Shown in pieces: positions 6,078 through 13,982 of a stretch of 64,000 bases of DNA. This stretch comes from Collinsella sp. BG-O-102 (GTDB lineage Bacteria; Actinomycetota; Coriobacteriia; Coriobacteriales; Coriobacteriaceae): the NCBI RefSeq assembly GCF_023656745.1, contig NZ_JAMOKO010000008.1, forward strand, positions 1-64,000. Reading direction: 5' to 3'. The position numbers and the translations under genes were made by a program. The notes beneath the pieces were generated by a model that was not told where the DNA came from, made no database searches, and worked only from the letters and a program-made list of their open reading frames with translations. The first letter of the stretch is position 1. Each line of letters opens with the position of its first letter.

Positions 6078-7506
6078 CGCACAGGGGGACCGCGATGGTG
6101 GCCACCGCGCCGCCCGAGGGGCTGTTGGCGAGCGAGACGGAGCCCCCGTGGGCGCTCGCGGCCTCGGAGGCGACGTGGAGGCCGAGCCCGTAATGGCGGC
6201 CTCCGTCGCGCGAGGAGCGAGAGGAGTCGTCTGTGAAGAGGCGCTCGCAGCCGCGTTCGAGGGCGGCGGGAGAAAAGCCCGGTCCGTCATCGGCGACCTC
6301 GATGACGAGGTATCCACCAGCGACGTCGCAGGAGACCACCACGCGCGAGCGCGCGTGCTCGGCGGCGTTGGCCACGAGGTTCGCGGCGGCTCGCGCCAGG
6401 GTGGTTCGGTCGAGTGGGGCCTCGGGCGCGCCCACGACAGCGGGGCCCGTGGCTGCGTCGAGCGTCACGCCTCGCGCCCGGGCGATCTGGGCGGCCTCGG
6501 CGAGGACCTGCTCGCAGAGCTCGGCCGGCCGCATGGGGGCCCTCTCCGCCCCGCCGGACCCGCGCGAGGCCTCGATGAGCAGGCGCACGTAGCCGTCGAG
6601 CCTTTCGACACTGCCGGCTATGTCGCGCGCGGCGGCCGCGAGGTCGGCGTCTTTCTCGTCTTCCAGCTCCTCCGCCACGAAGTCGGCGTTGGCGCGCAGC
6701 ACGGTGAGCGGCGTCTTGAGATCGTGGGCGAGCGACGCCACCTGCTCGCGCTGCCCCCGCTCCGCGGCCCAGCGGGCCTCGAGCGACTCGGCGAGGGAGG
6801 CCCGCATGGCGTCCATCGCGGCGAGGACGTCGTTCACCTCGCGCACGTTGGTGCTGCCGACCGCGAAGTCGAGCTCCCCCGCGCCGACGCGCCCCGCCGC
6901 CTCCGCGAGCGGCGCCATCTTGCGCGAGATCACGCGGCTCGCGCGGCGCGCCACGAGCGCGAGCGCGAGCGCGCTTCCCGCCGCGGCGCCGACGAGCATG
7001 AGGTTCTGCGGGTTGGGAAGCAGGCCGGCGAGATCGCGCGAGACCCACTGCGGCAGGTACTCGCTGACGAGCGCGCATGCCCCGCCGTCCTTGAGCGGGA
7101 ACGCGGCGTAGGTGAGGCCCGAGCCCCCGCCCTCGATCTCCACTGTGCCCGGATCAGCGGCGAGTGCCGTACGGGCCATTTCCGTCGCGTCCTCGAGCCG
7201 CGTGCCCTCGAGGTCTGTCATCAGCACGTATCCGTCCTTGTTCAGGATGAGGTAGCGGTACGCCGTCGGCACGTCCTGCTGCCCGCAGACGCCGTCGCGT
7301 GCCAGGCCCTCCGCGACCTCGCGCGCATTGGCCGGCCCCCAGCTTGCCTCGTAGACGAAGTCCACATTGATCGCCGCGGAGAGCGCCATGAACGAGGCGA
7401 GCCACGCCGTGGCGACCGCCGCGAACGCGTAGGCGAAGTAGCGCGCGATGACGAAGGAGAGCGGCATGCCCCCGCGACCTCGCGCCCCGGTCCTCAGAGC
7501 TGCCAC
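6070..7506 (-). CDS. Sensor histidine kinase of the lantibiotic-immunity module
   Basis: This membrane sensor kinase (up to 478 residues) detects an outside signal and phosphorylates the response regulator encoded just upstream. Two helices (about 17-45 and 170-190) flank an extracellular sensor loop. A HAMP-like linker leads to the H-box SLAHDLKTPLTVL, N-box NLVANAAEHA, G1 box DDGPGF and G2 box GLGLHVA. The GTG at 7506 overlaps the regulator stop by 13 bases; an ATG at 7467 is an alternative start. Placed with LanFEG-type transporter genes, it most likely senses a lantibiotic or related cell-wall peptide. The gene is extremely G+C-rich compared with the flanking DNA. Confidence 0.85.
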   Translation of the reverse strand: MAALRTGARGRGGMPLSFVIARYFAYAFAAVATAWLASFMALSAAINVDFVYEASWGPANAREVAEGLARDGVCGQQDVPTAYRYLILNKDGYVLMTDLEGTRLEDATEMARTALAADPGTVEIEGGGSGLTYAAFPLKDGGACALVSEYLPQWVSRDLAGLLPNPQNLMLVGAAAGSALALALVARRASRVISRKMAPLAEAAGRVGAGELDFAVGSTNVREVNDVLAAMDAMRASLAESLEARWAAERGQREQVASLAHDLKTPLTVLRANADFVAEELEDEKDADLAAAARDIAGSVERLDGYVRLLIEASRGSGGAERAPMRPAELCEQVLAEAAQIARARGVTLDAATGPAVVGAPEAPLDRTTLARAAANLVANAAEHARSRVVVSCDVAGGYLVIEVADDGPGFSPAALERGCERLFTDDSSRSSRDGGRHYGLGLHVASEAASAHGGSVSLANSPSGGAVATIAVPLCGA

Positions 7507-8156
7507 TTGTACCCCATCCCCCAGACGGTCGCGATCGGGTCGGCGCCGGCCTCGGAGAGTTTCCTCCGGGCGCGGCTGACCTGCATGGATATGGCCGCGT
7601 CGTCGGCGTCGCTCTCCCAGCCGAGCACCGCCTCGCGGATCTGCGCGCGGCTCATGACCTGCCCGGGGTGGCGGGCGAGGTACTCGCAGATGGCGTACTC
7701 GGTGGGCGTGAGCGGCACGACCTCGCCGCCCACGGCGAGGCCGCGCGCCCCGAGGTCGATCCGCACCTCCCCGAAGGAGAGAGCGTGCGAGCGCGGCCGG
7801 CGCTCACGGCGTAGATGGGCCGCGACCTTGGCGCGCAGCTCCGCGGCCCCGAAGGGCTTGCGGACGTAGTCGTCGGCGCCCAGGCCGTAGCCGGCCACGG
7901 CGTCCTCCTCGGCCACGCGCGCGGTCAGGAAGACGATGGGCCCGTCGAAGTCCGGGCGGATCTGCCGCACGAGCTCGAAGCCGTCGAGCCCCGGCATCAT
8001 GACGTCGCAGAGCACGAGGTCGAAGCGCGAGAGGTCCATCCCCGGGACCGCCGTCGGGTCCGTCGCCCTGACGACCTCATGGCCGTCGCGGCCGAGGACG
8101 CGCGCGAGCGCGTCGAGGATCGCCCGTTCATCATCCACTGCCAGTATCCTCGCCAT
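7494..8156 (-). CDS. OmpR-family response regulator
   Basis: The 220-residue protein has an N-terminal receiver domain (acidic pair DDE at 8-10, phospho-acceptor Asp in LVLCDVMMPG, lysine in VRKPFG) and a C-terminal winged helix (about 125-220, ending VWGMGYKWQL). It is the partner of the overlapping kinase gene and probably controls the ABC transporter operon just upstream, as in lantibiotic self-immunity and bacitracin-type detoxification modules. The ATG at 8156 follows a strong AGGAGG site, and 45 bases separate it from the YxeA-like gene, so it may be transcribed with the transporter genes. Confidence 0.88.
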   Translation of the reverse strand: MARILAVDDERAILDALARVLGRDGHEVVRATDPTAVPGMDLSRFDLVLCDVMMPGLDGFELVRQIRPDFDGPIVFLTARVAEEDAVAGYGLGADDYVRKPFGAAELRAKVAAHLRRERRPRSHALSFGEVRIDLGARGLAVGGEVVPLTPTEYAICEYLARHPGQVMSRAQIREAVLGWESDADDAAISMQVSRARRKLSEAGADPIATVWGMGYKWQL

Positions 8157-8201
8157 GTTCGACCTCCTGAAATTCTCGTCGGAATTGTACTAGCGCCGCG
8201 C

Positions 8202-8603
8202 TCAGCGGTCCAGAGCCCTGCGCGAAGCCGCGGGCGCCTCGGCCGCGTCGCACGCGCGGTAGCGCACACCCGAGCCGCCGCGCGCCTCGATCTCGAGCCA
8301 GCCCTCGCCGTCCGACTCCCGCCCGAAGAAGATGAGCTGGAGCTCTCGGACTTTGCCTCTGTCGTCCGCCGCGTCCACCAGGTAGACGTAGTTTGCCCCC
8401 GCCCCAGTGGCGTCGGCGTAGGCTCTCGCGTGGCTGCCGGGCTCGGGCGCGGGCGCCCACATGGCTATCTCAGGGTTGGGCAGCACGCGGTCGGTGATCG
8501 AGCGCAGCGCCGACCCCCAGCCGGCGTCGAGCAGGGCATTCCCGCCCAGGACGAGCGCTGCGGAGAGGAGGACGAGCATGGCGGCGAGCGGCCTCCTACG
8601 CAT
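8202..8603 (-). CDS. YxeA-like small secreted or anchored protein
   Basis: The 133-residue product has a hydrophobic N-terminal signal or anchor (about 7-25) followed by a domain with YVYLVDAADDRGKVRELQL, then WLEIEARGG near the end. This matches the pattern of YxeA/DUF1093-like proteins that accompany lantibiotic immunity transporters. Its start overlaps the end of the second permease gene by 8 bases, indicating translational coupling. The likely role is an extracytoplasmic helper of the transporter. Family assignment is by pattern and context and is less certain than for the neighbours. Confidence 0.55.
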   Translation of the reverse strand: MRRRPLAAMLVLLSAALVLGGNALLDAGWGSALRSITDRVLPNPEIAMWAPAPEPGSHARAYADATGAGANYVYLVDAADDRGKVRELQLIFFGRESDGEGWLEIEARGGSGVRYRACDAAEAPAASRRALDR

Positions 8604-9411
8604 CCGCCCTCCCGTCCTCGAAGCGGCAGAACCAGGCGAGAAGGACGGCGTCGGCTAACAGGGTGAGCACGAGGCCAGCGAGCGCAGTCGTGAGGAGAGG
8701 GCCCGCCGCGCGTGCTGCGTCGATGAAGGCCTCTACCCCGAGCGACCCCAGGCGCGCGGGCCAGGCGAGCGGCACCCAGCTCAGGGGCGTCGCCAGGGCA
8801 CCGGTGAGCTCGCCGGTCATGAGGCCGTGCGCAAGTCCGCCCACTGAGAAGAACGCGAGGAGCATACCCGCCGCGCCGGCGCCGATGGCGGCGTTGCGGC
8901 CGAGGCGCAGGGCCACGCCGAGCCCCAGCGCGTAGAGGGGCAGGCTGCCCAGCACGATGCCCGCCCAGGCGGCCGCAAGCGGAGCGGGCCCGAGCGGCAG
9001 GCGCCCGGCAACGGCGATCACGGCCCCGAACACGCCAAGCGCCACGGCCAGCGCGCCCGCGCCGAGCGCCGCAAGGGCGAGTAGCTTCGCCGCGACGGCG
9101 CGCCCGCGCGAGGGGACCGCCGTGAGGTTGGCGAGACGCCCGGCAGCGCGCTCGTCGTCCACGGCGAGCCCACAGACGATGGCGGACATGAGCGGCATGA
9201 GGGCGCCGAGGAACTGGGCGTAGGCGTCCGCGCCCAGCGCCGGGTCCCATCGGGTTACGGAGAAGTACTCGCCGCAGGCAAGACCGGCTGCCAGGCCGCA
9301 GACGAGGTGCACCACCGTGAGCGGGGAGCGCGCCAGGCGCAGGGCCTCGGAGAGCAGGGCCCGCGGGAGAGTCATACGCGGCGTCGGGTCGGAGAGTTGT
9401 GTCATGGCCAT
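8596..9411 (-). CDS. Lantibiotic-immunity-type ABC permease (MutG/LanG-like)
   Basis: From the ATG at 9411 the product is 271 residues with six hydrophobic helices and a short cytoplasmic N-terminus (MAMTQLSDP). It is the second of two consecutive ABC-2-type permeases. Stop and start overlap by one base with the first permease (TGATG), preceded by a strong GAGGAG site. The pair plus ATPase matches LanF-LanE-LanG transporters, which expel lantibiotics from the membrane. A longer open frame extends upstream to 10029 but would overlap the first permease almost completely, so I reject it as the start. Confidence 0.75.
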   Translation of the reverse strand: MAMTQLSDPTPRMTLPRALLSEALRLARSPLTVVHLVCGLAAGLACGEYFSVTRWDPALGADAYAQFLGALMPLMSAIVCGLAVDDERAAGRLANLTAVPSRGRAVAAKLLALAALGAGALAVALGVFGAVIAVAGRLPLGPAPLAAAWAGIVLGSLPLYALGLGVALRLGRNAAIGAGAAGMLLAFFSVGGLAHGLMTGELTGALATPLSWVPLAWPARLGSLGVEAFIDAARAAGPLLTTALAGLVLTLLADAVLLAWFCRFEDGRADA

Positions 9412-10181
9412 CACCTCTCCTCGGAGCGCGCGAACCAGGCCGCGCCCGCCGCCGTGAGCGCGGCGAACGCGAGCGCGCAGACCGCAAGGCCCGCCAGTGT
9501 GAGCATGCCGTCCGCCGTGAGCGCCCCGCCGAGCGCCATGTCCGCGGCGAGTGGCTCGCCGCTCGGCAGCACGGGGATAAAGCTCGTGGGGATGACCATG
9601 CTCGCCGACGGCGGAAAGAGCTGCGGAAGCGGCATCAGCGACCAGGCGAACCCACCCACGAGCTGCGCGGCGAGCGGGCAGAAGATGCCCGCGAGCATGC
9701 CGAGCCGCGCCGTGAGGAAGAGCCCTGCGGGGATCATCCACGCCGCGGTCACCGTGTTGGCGAGCGCGCAGAGGAGCATCGTGAGCGTGCCCGCGGCCGT
9801 GAGGCCCTGCGAGGAGAACGCCGAGCCCGCGAGGTAGATGCCGAAGACCACGAGGTTCGAGAGCGTGCAAAGCGCGAGGCACCAGAGCGCCTTGGCCCAC
9901 CAGGCGCGCCCGAGCGGGAAGCCCAGGCCCAGAAGCCCCCGCATCCGCGTGCGAGCGTCCGCCCGCGCGACGCACGCCACCACGAGTGAGAGAGACACGG
10001 GCAGGAAGAGCGCGTACCAGTAGTTCCACGCGCTGAAGATCTGCACGCCCCGGTAGGGCATCGCGCCGAGCAGCGGCATCGGCAGCGCCATGAGCACGGC
10101 CAGGCGAACCGGTGCCGCGTGGCGCGACTTCAGGGCCTCGGCGCGCAGGCCCGCGAGCAGGCTGCCTTTCTCGCTCGTCAT
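9411..10181 (-). CDS. Lantibiotic-immunity-type ABC permease (MutE/EpiE/LanE-like)
   Basis: The 256-residue membrane protein has six hydrophobic segments and a cytoplasmic N-terminus (LRAEALKSRHAAPVRLAVLM) typical of LanE-type permeases, where a short 'E-xLK-x(R/K)' stretch precedes helix 1. The conserved-looking segment FSAWNYWYALFLPVSLSLVV follows the first loop. Its start overlaps the ATPase stop by four bases (ATGA), so both subunits are made together. The substrate is probably a lantibiotic or similar peptide; the exact one cannot be read from sequence. Confidence 0.8.
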   Translation of the reverse strand: MTSEKGSLLAGLRAEALKSRHAAPVRLAVLMALPMPLLGAMPYRGVQIFSAWNYWYALFLPVSLSLVVACVARADARTRMRGLLGLGFPLGRAWWAKALWCLALCTLSNLVVFGIYLAGSAFSSQGLTAAGTLTMLLCALANTVTAAWMIPAGLFLTARLGMLAGIFCPLAAQLVGGFAWSLMPLPQLFPPSASMVIPTSFIPVLPSGEPLAADMALGGALTADGMLTLAGLAVCALAFAALTAAGAAWFARSEER

Positions 10182-10906
10182 GCCGCCACCTCCCCGCGCG
10201 CTCGACGCCCCTCCCGGCAGACGCTCATGAAGAGTTCCTCGAGGTCCTGCCCGGGTCGAAGCGCATCCTCGTAGGCGAGGCGCCCCCCGTAGATGATGCC
10301 GATGGTGTCCGCCATCTGCTGCACCTCGGAGAGGATGTGGCTCGAGACGATTACCGTCGTGCCCGCCGCCGCGAAGCCGCGGATCTGGTCGCGCAGCTCC
10401 TCGATGCCGATGGGGTCGAGGCCGTTGGTGGGCTCGTCGAGCACGAGCAGGCGTGGCCGGGCGATCAGCGCCAGCGCGAGCCCCAGGCGCTGCCGCATGC
10501 CCATCGAGAAGCGCCCGGCGCGCTTCTTCCCGGTGTCCGCGAGGTCCACGGCGGCGAGCACCTCATCTACGCGGCTCTCGGGAAGGCCCAGCAGCGTGGT
10601 GCGCACGCGCAGGTTCTCGCGCGCGGTGAGGTTGGGGTAGAGCGGCGCCTCCTCGATGAGGCTGCCGATTGCGTAGAGGTCCTCGCGGCGCCAGGCGTGC
10701 CCGGCAAAGAGGATCTCCCCGGCCGTCGGCCGCAGCATCCCGCAGATCATCTTGAGCGTTGTCGACTTGCCGGCGCCGTTGGGACCGAGCAGCCCGTACA
10801 CCTCGCCCTCGCGGATATGAAGGCTCACGTCGGCCACGGCATCCTGCGCTTGGTCGCCGCGGCCGAAGCGCTTGGTGAGCCCGCGCGTCTCGAGCATGTA
10901 ACCCAT
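10178..10906 (-). CDS. Lantibiotic-immunity-type ABC ATPase (LanF-like)
   Basis: The 242-residue ATP-binding subunit shows GLLGPNGAGKSTTLKMICGM as Walker A region, FSMGMRQRLGLALAL as signature, LLVLDEPTNGLDPIGIEELR as Walker B and D-loop and IVSSHILSEV as switch. The IEELR stretch after the D-loop is typical of bacitracin and lantibiotic exporters. It is the first gene of a tightly overlapping minus-strand operon with two permeases, a YxeA-like protein and a two-component system. AAAGGA precedes the ATG. The promoter must lie in the 385-base gap to its right. Confidence 0.88.
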   Translation of the reverse strand: MGYMLETRGLTKRFGRGDQAQDAVADVSLHIREGEVYGLLGPNGAGKSTTLKMICGMLRPTAGEILFAGHAWRREDLYAIGSLIEEAPLYPNLTARENLRVRTTLLGLPESRVDEVLAAVDLADTGKKRAGRFSMGMRQRLGLALALIARPRLLVLDEPTNGLDPIGIEELRDQIRGFAAAGTTVIVSSHILSEVQQMADTIGIIYGGRLAYEDALRPGQDLEELFMSVCREGRRARGEVAA

Positions 10907-11108
10907 GGGTTCGTCCTTTCTCTTCCGGGCGCGCGGGCCGAGTCGCCGTGCCTGCGCGCCTTACCTTTCGGGTTCACCATCCATGGTGGGGCGCGTTTCT
11001 AACGAAGCCGTAACGGCCGTTGGGCTCTTTTGGCGCCAGCCAATCTCGACCCGCACGCATTTGCATAAAGTAACAACTTTCCCGATCGATGTAATCACCG
11101 AATCAAAA

Positions 11109-11167
11109 CGTGTACACCAGCCACCGAAATCGACATTTTTCGACATGTTTGGAGGCAGATGTACACG
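11109..11167. repeat. 59-base imperfect palindrome between divergent genes
   Basis: CGTGTACACCAGCCACCGAA (from 11109) is repeated inverted as TTTGGAGGCAGATGTACACG (ending 11167), with four mismatches in the outer 20 bases and looser pairing inside. The outer tips contain TGTACAC on both sides. It occupies the centre of the 385-base gap (10907-11291) between the lantibiotic-immunity operon and the phosphatidyltransferase gene, and nothing else was recognised there. It could be an operator for a dimeric regulator, an RNA hairpin or a mobile repeat. Confidence 0.5.
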
Positions 11168-11291
11168 AATGCGAAATTCCCCGCCTAATAGCGCCCTCCA
11201 CATGTCTGGACTCTCTATGCTTACGCTGGATAGACATCGCCGGAACGGGTATAGTATCGAAAGTTTTGTCGTTAACCAGCGGGGGAGTCCT

Positions 11292-11996
11292 GTGGGCATC
11301 AAAAAGAAGATCAAAAAGGAGCTTATCGGCACTTCCGATTACCCGTCGAATAAGATCTTTACGATCTCCAATTTCATCACCTTTACGCGCCTGATCCTCA
11401 CCCTGGTATTTCTGTACCTGTTTGTGACGGATAACAACCGTGTCATCGCCATCGTTATCTACGCCGTTGCCGCCTCCACCGACTGGATGGACGGTCAGAT
11501 CGCCCGCATGACTAAGACGGTCTCGTGGCTCGGCAAGGTCATGGATCCCATTTGCGACCGTGCGCTGCTGTTCACCGGCGTACTTGGACTGGTGGTCCGC
11601 GGAGAGCTGCCCATCTGGGTCTGCGTGCTCATTATTGGCCGCGACATCTATCTGGGCATCGGCACGCTTATCGTTCGTCATTATCACCGTCGCCCCATCG
11701 ATGTCGTCTTCCCCGGAAAGATTGCCACAGCGCTGCTCATGACTGGTTTCTCGCTCATGCTGCTCGGTTTCCCCGTTGTTGACGGCCTGCATCTTCTACC
11801 TTCATCCCTTACGGCCTTCCCGGGCCTCAACGGAAGCTCGGTGCCCCTCGGTATCTTCTTTGTGTACGGCGGCGTGATCTTCTCCATGCTCACGGCTGTC
11901 ATCTACTCCATTAAGGGCGGAGTGGCCATTAAACAGGCTCTCGCGCATCCCGAGGACGAGGACATCGACTTTCTGAACCCCGAAATCGAAGACTGA
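11292..11996 (+). CDS. CDP-alcohol phosphatidyltransferase (PgsA-like)
   Basis: This 234-residue membrane enzyme transfers a phosphatidyl group from CDP-diacylglycerol to an alcohol acceptor. The family motif D-x2-D-G-x2-A-R-x8-G-x3-D-x3-D is complete in DWMDGQIARMTKT followed by SWLGKVMDPICDR, within a protein of five to six helices. The GTG start is chosen for GGGGGAG at suitable distance; longer frames start in untranslatable upstream sequence. Genes for GarA and FtsR follow, an order shared with actinobacteria where a second pgsA lies close to garA. Glycerol-phosphate is a likely acceptor, but cardiolipin or other products cannot be excluded. A second family member lies at 32220. Confidence 0.85.
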   Translation: MGIKKKIKKELIGTSDYPSNKIFTISNFITFTRLILTLVFLYLFVTDNNRVIAIVIYAVAASTDWMDGQIARMTKTVSWLGKVMDPICDRALLFTGVLGLVVRGELPIWVCVLIIGRDIYLGIGTLIVRHYHRRPIDVVFPGKIATALLMTGFSLMLLGFPVVDGLHLLPSSLTAFPGLNGSSVPLGIFFVYGGVIFSMLTAVIYSIKGGVAIKQALAHPEDEDIDFLNPEIED

Positions 11997-12062
11997 TTCG
12001 TTGGGGTATGATTACGTACGGTTCATTATTTGCGGCACGTCCGCGATAAGTTAGGGGTTGTC

Positions 12063-12497
12063 ATGGACAACATGGTTAACAATATGCCTCAGAATGATAA
12101 GACTGCTGACGCTACCTGCGTATTCCGCGTGCCTTCAAGCGACGTCACCGTTCCCGACCTCATGGCCAACGTGCGCATCACCGCCCCCGTTCTGTCCATC
12201 GTCAAGGGTCCGCAGACTGGTGCCGCCTTTGAGCTCGAGGAAGACGTGACCACCATCGGTCGCGATCCCGCGAACGGCATCTTCCTCAATGACATGACCG
12301 TTTCGCGCAGCCACGCGCGCATTATTCGCGAGGGCCTCGGCGCTCGCATCGAGGACTTGGGCTCGCTCAATGGCACCTGGGTCGACGGTGCCATCGTCAA
12401 TGCAGCCCCGCTGCACGACGGTTCTTCCGTCCAGATCGGTACGTTTACGCTCATCTACCACGAGAGCACGCCGGAGCGCATCGAAACCGGTGAGTAG
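12063..12497 (+). CDS. garA: FHA-domain metabolic regulator, GarA-like
   Basis: The 144-residue protein has a short N-terminal tail with TCVFR and a C-terminal FHA domain (about 55-140) with TTIGRDPANGIFLND, VSRSHARI and DLGSLNGTWVDG, the complete phosphothreonine-binding set. In actinobacteria GarA/OdhI binds and inhibits 2-oxoglutarate-using enzymes until Ser/Thr kinases phosphorylate its TTSVFR-type tail, which then binds its own FHA domain. Here the first threonines of that motif are partly replaced (ATCVFR), leaving one candidate phosphothreonine. The MerR-type ftsR gene starts 3 bases later, the same order as in mycobacteria. Confidence 0.75.
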   Translation: MDNMVNNMPQNDKTADATCVFRVPSSDVTVPDLMANVRITAPVLSIVKGPQTGAAFELEEDVTTIGRDPANGIFLNDMTVSRSHARIIREGLGARIEDLGSLNGTWVDGAIVNAAPLHDGSSVQIGTFTLIYHESTPERIETGE

Positions 12498-12500
12498 GGC

Positions 12501-13379
12501 ATGGCCGAACGCAACTATCTGAGTATCGGCCAAGTCGTCAACCTACTTCGAGGCGCATACCCCGATCTTTCGAACTCAAAAATTAGATTTCTAGAGGATG
12601 AGGGGCTCATTACCCCTCATCGTACGCCTAAGGGATACCGTCAGTACTCCAAGGAGGACGTTGATCGCCTGGAGGTCATCCTGCACTTGCAGAAGACCCG
12701 CTACATGCCGCTCAACGTGATTAAGCAGCGCTTGGAAAACGCCACGGACCTGTCAACGCTCGCTTACGAGGTGGGCTTGCTGTCCGATGTTCCGCTCAAG
12801 ACGGAGCCCAAGGAGACTAAGCAAAAGCTGCATCCCATCGAGACCATTCCCGATATGCTGGGCGTCGAGATTTCGTTTATCCGCTCCCTTGCCGAAAACG
12901 ACCTCATTCGCATCATCAAGAGCCCGCAGAATCGAGAGCTCGTCGATGGTCGCGATTTCCCGATCATCCGTTACTGCTCCGAGCTGTCACGCTTCCATAT
13001 CGAGCCGCGCAACCTGCGTCAGTACGTGTCTTCCGCCAACCGCGAGTCCTCGATGTTTGAGCAGGTGCTCGTGAGCATGCTCGGCATGGATACCTCCGAT
13101 GACGAGCGCGACGCCAAGCTCGAGCGCGCGTTTAAGAAGCTGCACGACCTGACGGAGGGCGTGCACACCGCGCTGCTCAAGAACCGCGTTTTTGAGTCGC
13201 TCAACGCCGTGGTCGAAGACGCCGACATCGATGCACTCGATGAGGAAATCACTCGCTCCGAGTCCACCAAGGCCAAAAACGAAGAGACAGCCGCGCCGGC
13301 TTCGCACGAGGATTCTCTCGTAAAGCCGCTCAAAGTCGTCGCCCCTTCGCAATCCGGCACCGTCACCGCAGGCAAATAA
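12501..13379 (+). CDS. ftsR: MerR-family regulator, FtsR-like
   Basis: The 292-residue protein begins with a MerR helix-turn-helix (LSIGQVVNLLRGAYPDLSNS, IRFLEDEGLITPHRTPKGYR, QYSKEDVDRL). A long second half contains another winged-helix-like segment (about 110-175) and an acidic, low-complexity tail. This matches the actinobacterial FtsR family (Rv1828 type), which in corynebacteria activates the cell-division gene ftsZ. Position directly after garA supports the assignment. No small-molecule-binding domain of classical MerR activators is seen. Confidence 0.72.
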   Translation: MAERNYLSIGQVVNLLRGAYPDLSNSKIRFLEDEGLITPHRTPKGYRQYSKEDVDRLEVILHLQKTRYMPLNVIKQRLENATDLSTLAYEVGLLSDVPLKTEPKETKQKLHPIETIPDMLGVEISFIRSLAENDLIRIIKSPQNRELVDGRDFPIIRYCSELSRFHIEPRNLRQYVSSANRESSMFEQVLVSMLGMDTSDDERDAKLERAFKKLHDLTEGVHTALLKNRVFESLNAVVEDADIDALDEEITRSESTKAKNEETAAPASHEDSLVKPLKVVAPSQSGTVTAGK

Positions 13380-13419
13380 CAGCTGCCGAAATTTCGACAA
13401 CCCATTGAAAGGTCATGCA

Positions 13420-13950
13420 ATGTACGACTTCGAATCTCAAATCGTCGACATCCCCGACTATCCCGAGCCCGGAGTCATCTTTAAAGACATCACGCCGCTC
13501 TTTGGCAATCCCGAGGCGCTCAAAGCCATGACCGATGCCCTCGCCGAGCACTTTGCCGGCATGGGAATCACCAAGGTCGTGGGTCCCGAGGCTCGCGGCT
13601 TTATGGTTGGCGTACCGGTGGCTGTAGCCCTTGGCGCCGGCTTTGTTCCCGCACGTAAACCGGGAAAGCTGCCGCGCGAGACCGTGAGCCAGAGCTACGA
13701 GCTCGAGTACGGCACCGATTCAATTGAGATCCACGCCGACGCTATCAGCTCTAAAGATACCGTGTTGATTCTGGACGACTTGGTCGCGACGGGCGGAACC
13801 GTCGAGGCAACAGGTAAACTGGTGCGAGATATGGGCGCAAAGCTTATCGGTTACGGTTGTATCCTTGAGCTTGCGTTTCTCAACCCGCGCGAGAAGCTCA
13901 CGCCGTCTGATGACGATGTGGAGCTCTTTAGCCTGGTGACGGTGGACTAG
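13420..13950 (+). CDS. apt: Adenine phosphoribosyltransferase
   Basis: This 176-residue cytoplasmic enzyme salvages adenine to AMP using PRPP. The PRPP-binding motif is VLILDDLVATGGT (about 112-124), and family features include DYPEPGVIFKDITPL near the N-terminus and GPEARGFMVG. The ATG at 13420 has AAAGG eight bases upstream; an in-frame TTG at 13405 would add five residues and is less likely. It lies 40 bases after ftsR and 32 bases before the NlpC/P60 gene on the same strand. Confidence 0.93.
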   Translation: MYDFESQIVDIPDYPEPGVIFKDITPLFGNPEALKAMTDALAEHFAGMGITKVVGPEARGFMVGVPVAVALGAGFVPARKPGKLPRETVSQSYELEYGTDSIEIHADAISSKDTVLILDDLVATGGTVEATGKLVRDMGAKLIGYGCILELAFLNPREKLTPSDDDVELFSLVTVD

Positions 13951-13982
13951 CCGTTACCCTTAGTTACTGGAAAGGAAGCTAC

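Noticed and set aside
6148-7869. 573-codon plus-strand open frame
   Set aside because: It is antisense to the histidine kinase and response regulator, whose domains are unmistakable; long antisense frames are expected at this G+C content.
8596-10029. 477-residue version of the second permease
   Set aside because: The extension overlaps the first permease almost entirely and reads as Arg/Gly/His-rich nonsense; the ATG at 9411 has a ribosome site and a TGATG junction.
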